Of a DNA stretch of 64,000 nt, positions 59,050 to 64,000 are shown piece after piece. The DNA is taken from assembly GCF_900177615.1 (NCBI RefSeq), contig NZ_FXAP01000004.1, positions 1 to 64,000 of the forward strand. Direction: 5' to 3'. The notes beneath the pieces are model-generated. The model saw nothing but the letters and a program-made list of their open reading frames with translations, was not told the DNA's origin and did no database searches. Source of the stretch: Plantibacter flavus (GTDB lineage: Bacteria; Actinomycetota; Actinomycetes; Actinomycetales; Microbacteriaceae). A program made the translations under genes and the position numbers. The first letter of the stretch is position 1, and the number at the start of each line of letters is the position of its first letter.

Positions 59050-60774
59050 ATGTCCGAACACGCTTCGTCGACCGTTCCCACGTCGATCCGCTCCTCCACC
59101 GTCTCCGCTCGGGTGGCCCAGGCACTCAGCCGCCATGTCTCCGAGGTGTTCGGCGTCATGGGCAACGGCAACGCGCACCTCCTCGACGCCCTCGCCGCGA
59201 CCCCGACCCGCTTCACCGCCATGCGCCATGAGGCCGGGGGCGTCGCCGCAGCCGACGCCTACGCCCGCGCGGGCGGCGGCCTCGCTGCCGCGACCGCGAC
59301 CTACGGAGCCGGATTCACCAACACGCTGACGCCGCTCGCGGAGGCGGTGATGGCCCAGATCCCGCTGATCCTCGTCGTGGGCGACGCCCCGACCACCGGC
59401 GCCCGCCCGTGGGACGTCGACCAGTTCCAGATCGCCGCCGGGCTCGGTGCGCCGACCTTCACCGTCGGTCGTGACGACGCCACCGCGACCACGCTGCGTG
59501 CCATCGAGCACGCCGTCCACCGCCGGACCGCGGTCGTGCTCGCGATCCCCTACGACCTCGCCGCCGTTGCGTCCGACGAACCGCTGCGGGCGGACGGGAC
59601 ACCGCACCACCCGGCGCTCGTCCGGCCGTCCCGCGTGGAGCCCGTCGCGCGGCGTCTGGACACCGCCGCGGCCGCCCTGCGCAGCGCGCACCGTCCGCTC
59701 ATCCTGGCCGGGCGCGGAGCCTGGCTGGCCGACGCCGGACCCGTCCTCGGCGAGCTCGCCGAGCGGCTCGACGCCCACACCGCGACCACGGCGCTCGGAC
59801 GCGGTCTCTTCGGTTCCAGCCCCCGTGATCTCGGGGTGGCCGGCGGCTTCGCGACGGAGCACGCCGCGACACGCATCGCCGAAGCGGACGTCGTGCTCGT
59901 CGTCGGCGCCGGTCTCAACCAGTTCACGATGCGGTTCGGCGAGGCCTTCTCCCCCGATGCGCACGTCATCCAGGTCGACCTCGCCGACGCCCCGACGAAC
60001 GCCAGGGTCGACGAGCTCATCCACGGTGACGCGGCCCTCGCTGCCGCAGGTCTCCTGGAACGGCTCGCCGACGGCGCGGGGTCCGGATGGGTCGCGTCGG
60101 CCGGTCGCGCCCGCCCAGCACCGCACCTCGACCGCGACCCGGGTGACGGCTCGTCCGGCGACGGACTGTGCGCCGACGGGCGCCTCGACCCACGAAGCCT
60201 CGCGCACCGACTGGACGAGCTGCTCCCGGCCGACCGCACGGTCGTGCAGGACGGCGGCCACTTCATCGGCTGGGCGCCGATGTACTTCGACATCCCCTCC
60301 CCCGACCGCCTCGTCATGGTCGGGACCGCGTACCAGTCGATCGGACTCGGGTTCCCGAGTGCCGTCGGTGCCGCCGCTGCCGGGCACACGGGCACCACCG
60401 TCCTCTGCACCGGCGACGGCGGCGGCCTCATGGCGCTCCCCGACCTCGACACCGTCATCCGCACGGTGCCGAGCGGCGTGATCGTGGTCTTCAACGACGC
60501 CGCCTACGGAGCCGAGGTCCACCAGTACGGCTCGCGCGGGCTCGACCAGGCCCCGATGCTCATCGACGAGGTCGACTTCGCCGCCCTCGCGCGGGCCTTG
60601 GGTGGCCAGGGCGTGACGATCGACACGCTGGCGGACCTCGACGGACTCACCGACTGGGTCCACGCCGGGGCGCAGGGCGTCCTGCTGCTCGACTGCCGCA
60701 TCTCCACGAGCGTCGTCGCCCCGTACCTCTCCGAGATGATGCAGCAGGGACCACGGCCGGTCGCCGTCGACTGA
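59050..60774 (+). CDS. Thiamine pyrophosphate-dependent enzyme, acetolactate synthase-like
   Basis: A 574-residue member of the TPP enzyme superfamily with the usual three domains. The catalytic Glu is in AMRHEAGGVAAADAYARA, the central domain in LILAGRGAWLADAGPVLGEL, and the TPP/magnesium motif runs from GDGGGLMALPDLD to VVVFNDAAYGAEVHQY. There is no FAD- or regulatory-subunit gene nearby, so true acetolactate synthase activity is not implied; decarboxylases, carboligases and oxalyl-CoA-type enzymes are also possible. A TAGAGT box at 58929-58934 is a likely -10. The substrate is unknown. Confidence 0.88.
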   Translation: MSEHASSTVPTSIRSSTVSARVAQALSRHVSEVFGVMGNGNAHLLDALAATPTRFTAMRHEAGGVAAADAYARAGGGLAAATATYGAGFTNTLTPLAEAVMAQIPLILVVGDAPTTGARPWDVDQFQIAAGLGAPTFTVGRDDATATTLRAIEHAVHRRTAVVLAIPYDLAAVASDEPLRADGTPHHPALVRPSRVEPVARRLDTAAAALRSAHRPLILAGRGAWLADAGPVLGELAERLDAHTATTALGRGLFGSSPRDLGVAGGFATEHAATRIAEADVVLVVGAGLNQFTMRFGEAFSPDAHVIQVDLADAPTNARVDELIHGDAALAAAGLLERLADGAGSGWVASAGRARPAPHLDRDPGDGSSGDGLCADGRLDPRSLAHRLDELLPADRTVVQDGGHFIGWAPMYFDIPSPDRLVMVGTAYQSIGLGFPSAVGAAAAGHTGTTVLCTGDGGGLMALPDLDTVIRTVPSGVIVVFNDAAYGAEVHQYGSRGLDQAPMLIDEVDFAALARALGGQGVTIDTLADLDGLTDWVHAGAQGVLLLDCRISTSVVAPYLSEMMQQGPRPVAVD

Positions 60775-60796
60775 GCCTGCGCGGCGCCACCGCGGG

Positions 60797-60802
60797 TATC
60801 GT
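60797..60802 (+). promoter_or_regulatory. -10 box TATCGT of the alpha/beta hydrolase gene
   Basis: TATCGT is followed by 6 nt and the GTG at 60809, consistent with a leaderless mRNA separate from the TPP enzyme gene. Confidence 0.45.
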
Positions 60803-60808
60803 TGACGG

Positions 60809-61603
60809 GTGCTTCCTCAGCCTGCCCCGACCGCGCCCACCTACGTCATGTCGACGGACGGCATCCGGATCGCGACGTACCTCCACGAACCGGCTCCGGG
60901 CACCGGCGACCTCGGCACGATCGTCGCGGTTCACGGCTTCGCCTCGAGCGCCGGACTCAACTGGGACCTCTCCGGGTGGACACGCACGCTGACGCGCGCC
61001 GGGTACCGTCTGCTGACCCTCGACCAACGCGGTCACGGAGCATCCGACAAACCGACGGATGCTGCCGCCTACCGACTCGACGTCCTCGTCGACGACGTCC
61101 TGTGCGTCCTCGACGCCTACGGCATCGACGAGCCGCACTACCTCGGGTACTCGCTGGGTTCCCGGGTGGGCTGGCGGCTGGGCGTCCGGCACCCCGACCG
61201 CGTGCGGTCCCTCAGCCTCGGCGGTCTCCCCGAGGGCGACTCGCTCCGCGACTTCGACCTGGAGGCGGCCCGTCACCACGTGCGGACCGGGACGACGATC
61301 ACGCACGCCCTCACCGACACGTACGTGACGATGGCCGAGGGGGTGCCGGGCAACGACGTGGAGGCGCTCATCGCCCTGGTGGACGGCCTCCGCGGAGGAC
61401 CACAGCCGAGCACGGCCGAGGTACCGCCACTGCCGATGCTGCTCGTGACCGGAGACGACGACGCGGTCGCCGCCGGGAGTCGGCGGCTCGCCGGAGCCGC
61501 CGGTGCCCGCTACGTGGGGCTGCCCGGCCGGGAGCACTTCAACGCGGTCTCGTCGCGGGCGTTCAAGGACGCCGTGCTGGAGTTCCTCGCCGAGCGGGGG
61601 TAG
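60809..61603 (+). CDS. Alpha/beta hydrolase
   Basis: A 264-residue single-domain hydrolase. The oxyanion-hole segment is VAVHGFASSAGLNW, the nucleophile elbow YLGYSLGSRVGW (Ser), the likely acid GDDDAVAAG and the His GREHFNAVSS. LDQRGHGASDKPTD is typical of the fold. The substrate cannot be predicted; esters, lactones or haloalkanes are all possible. It lies 34 bp after the TPP enzyme gene and is followed by repeats. Confidence 0.88.
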   Translation: MLPQPAPTAPTYVMSTDGIRIATYLHEPAPGTGDLGTIVAVHGFASSAGLNWDLSGWTRTLTRAGYRLLTLDQRGHGASDKPTDAAAYRLDVLVDDVLCVLDAYGIDEPHYLGYSLGSRVGWRLGVRHPDRVRSLSLGGLPEGDSLRDFDLEAARHHVRTGTTITHALTDTYVTMAEGVPGNDVEALIALVDGLRGGPQPSTAEVPPLPMLLVTGDDDAVAAGSRRLAGAAGARYVGLPGREHFNAVSSRAFKDAVLEFLAERG

Positions 61604-61613
61604 CTGTCCGGGG

Positions 61614-61697
61614 CACTTCGACAAGCTCAGTGACCGGAAGGGGCACTCAGTGACCGGAAGGGGCACTCAGTGACCGGAGGGGAGCTCGGTGACCGGG
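61614..61697. repeat. Degenerate repeat cluster, same family as 66-650
   Basis: One nearly full copy CACTTCGACAAGCTCAGTG (from 61614) is followed by three tandem units of about 20 bp (GGGGCACTCAGTGACCGGAA and variants) and a partial GAGCTCGGTGACCGGGA. The short units look like the full repeat after an internal loss of about 10 bp (TTCGACAAGC), then tandem duplication. It lies between the ends of convergent genes. Confidence 0.8.
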
Positions 61698-61722
61698 AGC
61701 AGTCCTCCCTCGACCGCCTCGG

Positions 61723-63993
61723 TCAGGCCGCGTGCCGGTGCTCGACACGACCCTTCGCGAGCTTCGACGGCCACCAGATGGCGCTCCCGATGTCGTGGCT
61801 GAGGGCTGGGACGAGCAGCGTCCGGACGATGATCGTATCGAGGAGGACCCCGAACGCCACGATGAACGCGATCTGCGCGAGGAACAGGATCGGGATGACG
61901 CCCAGCGCCGCGAACGTGGCCGCGAGCACGAGTCCGGCCGAGGTGATCACGCCGCCCGTGATCGCCAGCCCCCGCAGCACGCCGGCCCTCGTTCCGACCC
62001 GCAGCGACTCCTCGCGGACCCTCGTCATGAGGAAGATGTTGTAGTCGATCCCGAGCGCCACGAGGAAGACGAAGCCGTAGAGCGGCACACTCGGGTCCGC
62101 GCCCGGGAACCCGAGCACGTGGTTGAACACGAGCGCGGAGACCCCGAGGGCCGCCCCGAAGGATACCACCACGCTGAGGATCAGCAGGACCGGGGCGAGC
62201 ACCGAGCGGAGCAGCAGCATGAGGATGAGGAGGATGACCGCGAGCACCACCGGAATGATGAGGTTCCGGTCGTGGATGGACGCGTCGTTCGAGTCGATGG
62301 CGGTCGCCGTGACGCCGCCGACCGGCGTGTGGGAGCCGACCTCGGCGTCGAGGGTCGAGCGCAGTTGTCGCACGCTCTCCTCCGCCGTCGTCGAGTCGGG
62401 GGCCGCGTCGAGCGTCGCCTGGAGCAGGATGCGGCCGTCGTCGACCGTCGGTTCGGCCGACGCCACCGGGGTCCCCGGGGGGCCCGCGGCGGGAGCCGTG
62501 AACACCGCCTCCCCGTCGCTCACCGTCGCGTCCGCGGTGCCGGTCGCGGAATCGCTCGACAGCACCTGGACGCTGTCGAGACCGTCCGCCTCCTCGAGGA
62601 TGCCGATGACCTGCGCGGCGTCACCCTCCTGCGTGAGGACGTACACGGGGCTCGCCGAGCCGGCCGGGAAGTGCTCGCCGAGAGCCGCCTGACCGTCACG
62701 GGCCTCGGACGTGCCGAGGATGAGGTCGCTCTGGGCGACGCCGTCCGCCTTGAGCTGGAAGACCCCCAGGCTCGCGACCAGGAGGAGCAGGGTGCTCCCG
62801 ATCCAGACGACGCGGGCGTGGCGGGAGATGAGGCGGGCGATCCCACCCCACAGACCGGTGGTCGGCACGGCGGTGTCGTCGGTCGACGAGGCGCGCACAC
62901 GGTGCTCGCTCCCGACCTTCGGGCGCAGCGGCCAGAACGAGGTGCGACCGCAGGCCAGCAGGAGCGCGGGCAGGAAGGTGAGCGCCGCGAGGACCGAGAA
63001 GACGATCCCGATCGAGGCGACCGGCCCGAGCGCCTTGTTCGAGTTCAAGTCGCTGAGCAGCAGGCAGAGCAGTCCGGCGATGACCGTGCCGCCCGACGCG
63101 ACGATCGGCTCGAACGATCCGCGGAGCGCAGCCCACGTCGCATCCCACCGCCGCTCGTGGTCGCGGAGCGCCTCCCGGTACCGCGAGACGTAGAGCAGCG
63201 AGTAGTCGGTCGCCGCACCGATCACGAGGATGAAGAGGATGCCCTGCACCTGGCCGTTCAGCAGGACGACACCGGCCTTCGCGAGCCACCACACGGTGAG
63301 GAGTGCGGTGCAGAGGGCGAACAGCGAGGTGCCGAGCACGAGGAACGGGAGGACCGGCGAGCGGTACACGACGATGAGGATGAGGAAGACGGCGCCGAGC
63401 GCGGTCAGGAGGAGGATGCCGTCGATGCCGGCGAAGGCGTCGGTGAGGTCGGCCGTGAACCCTGCCGGGCCGGTGACGAAGACGTCGAGGCCGGTCGGGG
63501 CCGCTTCGGCGAGCTGTGCACGGAGGGCCTCGACGACGTCGCCGACCTCCGCGTCGCCGCTGATCGGGACGAAGACCTCGACCGCGTCGCCGTCCTCGGA
63601 GGGGATGGCCGGCGAGACGCCGTCGGCGACGCCCTCGGTGGAGGAGAGTGCCGAGAGCTCGTCGTCGATCGCCGCCCGGTCCTCGTCGGTGATCCCGCCG
63701 TCGCGGACGAACAACACGAGCGCCGGGATGTCGTCACCCTCCCGGAACCCGTCGAGTGCCGTCTGCACCTCGGTCGCGTCCGCGCTCGCGGGGAGGAAGC
63801 TCGTCTGGTCGTTGGTCGCGACCTCGCTCACCTTGCCGAAGTACGGACCACCGACGCCGGCGGCCGTGAGCCAGAGGAGGATGAGGACCGCGGGGAGCAC
63901 GACCCGCAGCCACCGCGGCGCACCCGCACGGTCCCGCGGCCGCGGCCGGGTGTCCGCGTCCGTCTGCGTTCCGCCGTGTCGTCCGTGCGTCAT
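61723..63993 (-). CDS. MMPL/RND-family exporter
   Basis: A 756-residue membrane protein with the MMPL layout: one N-terminal helix, an extracellular domain (~residues 50-190), five or six helices, a second extracellular domain (~400-530) and a final helix bundle. The proton-relay DY motifs are seen in GAATDYSLLYVSRYREAL and VALGIDYNIFLMTRVREE. In Mycobacterium such proteins export lipids or siderophores; here the substrate is unknown. The start at 63993 lies 8 bp from the window edge, so a slightly longer N-terminus cannot be excluded. Its 3' end faces the repeat cluster. Confidence 0.88.
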   Translation of the reverse strand: MTHGRHGGTQTDADTRPRPRDRAGAPRWLRVVLPAVLILLWLTAAGVGGPYFGKVSEVATNDQTSFLPASADATEVQTALDGFREGDDIPALVLFVRDGGITDEDRAAIDDELSALSSTEGVADGVSPAIPSEDGDAVEVFVPISGDAEVGDVVEALRAQLAEAAPTGLDVFVTGPAGFTADLTDAFAGIDGILLLTALGAVFLILIVVYRSPVLPFLVLGTSLFALCTALLTVWWLAKAGVVLLNGQVQGILFILVIGAATDYSLLYVSRYREALRDHERRWDATWAALRGSFEPIVASGGTVIAGLLCLLLSDLNSNKALGPVASIGIVFSVLAALTFLPALLLACGRTSFWPLRPKVGSEHRVRASSTDDTAVPTTGLWGGIARLISRHARVVWIGSTLLLLVASLGVFQLKADGVAQSDLILGTSEARDGQAALGEHFPAGSASPVYVLTQEGDAAQVIGILEEADGLDSVQVLSSDSATGTADATVSDGEAVFTAPAAGPPGTPVASAEPTVDDGRILLQATLDAAPDSTTAEESVRQLRSTLDAEVGSHTPVGGVTATAIDSNDASIHDRNLIIPVVLAVILLILMLLLRSVLAPVLLILSVVVSFGAALGVSALVFNHVLGFPGADPSVPLYGFVFLVALGIDYNIFLMTRVREESLRVGTRAGVLRGLAITGGVITSAGLVLAATFAALGVIPILFLAQIAFIVAFGVLLDTIIVRTLLVPALSHDIGSAIWWPSKLAKGRVEHRHAA

Positions 63994-64000
63994 GCGCGCG

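Overview
The window reads as one piece of chromosome from a high-GC actinobacterium, most probably a member of the Microbacteriaceae; the genus cannot be fixed from sequence alone. The basis is strong G/C bias at third codon positions, many GTG starts, 4-bp stop/start overlaps, leaderless promoters of the form TAnnnT-N6/8-start, a disulfide-less LpdA, an actinobacterial acyl-CoA carboxylase alpha chain, GTP-dependent PEP carboxykinase with a RamB-like regulator, and short inverted intergenic repeats common in this group. I see no rRNA, tRNA, insertion sequence, prophage or CRISPR-cas locus. Most of the window is housekeeping.

Layout. 1-760: inverted-repeat array. 762-3716 (-): response regulator, histidine kinase and a kinase-like membrane protein. 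3794-9360: TrmA-type RNA methyltransferase (-), Maf, acyl-CoA carboxylase alpha, and a regulator with two LuxR helix-turn-helix domains. 9399-13497: LpdA (-), purine nucleoside phosphorylase and phosphohexomutase/phosphopentomutase. 13555-23727 (-): nucleoside uptake and salvage locus: BMP lipoprotein, ATPase, two permeases, cytidine deaminase, thymidine phosphorylase, a DUF559-type protein, adenosine deaminase and an orphan PTS IIA-IIB pair. 23979-27068 (-): VOC protein, a two-gene small secreted/membrane protein locus, and an ABC-F ATPase with a leader. 27200-31125: secreted lysozyme-like protein, mannose-1-phosphate guanylyltransferase, CorA. 31320-34793: sdhCDAB. 34939-39890: ptsI (-), YihY, xthA, trpS. 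40014-45387: glpD-glpF-glpK (-) and a divergent SorC-type regulator. 45461-49348: FMN riboswitch and ribD-ribE-ribBA-ribH. 49552-54041: MHS-type MFS transporter, ABC exporter, second DUF559-type protein (-). 54209-58827: pckG (-), RamB-like regulator, DUF4192 protein (-). 59050-63993: TPP-dependent enzyme, alpha/beta hydrolase, repeat cluster, MMPL exporter (-).

How the genes fit together. The nucleoside locus imports nucleosides, deaminates them (Cdd, Add) and splits them (DeoA, and PNP on the opposite strand); the phosphomutase encoded with PNP can feed pentose phosphate to central metabolism. The glp genes take up, phosphorylate and oxidise glycerol. pckG, its probable regulator, sdh, ptsI and the carboxylase are central carbon functions. 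The rib operon makes riboflavin under an FMN riboswitch.

The most interesting material is non-canonical: four large palindromic elements at gene ends whose arms co-vary; a second repeat family whose hairpin pairs fully only in the minus-strand transcript; a small secreted peptide/membrane protein pair with its own palindromic control site, possibly a bacteriocin-immunity type locus; an intrinsic terminator inside the nucleoside operon; a regulator with tandem LuxR domains; a kinase-like protein without visible kinase motifs; and a probable leader upstream of the ABC-F gene.
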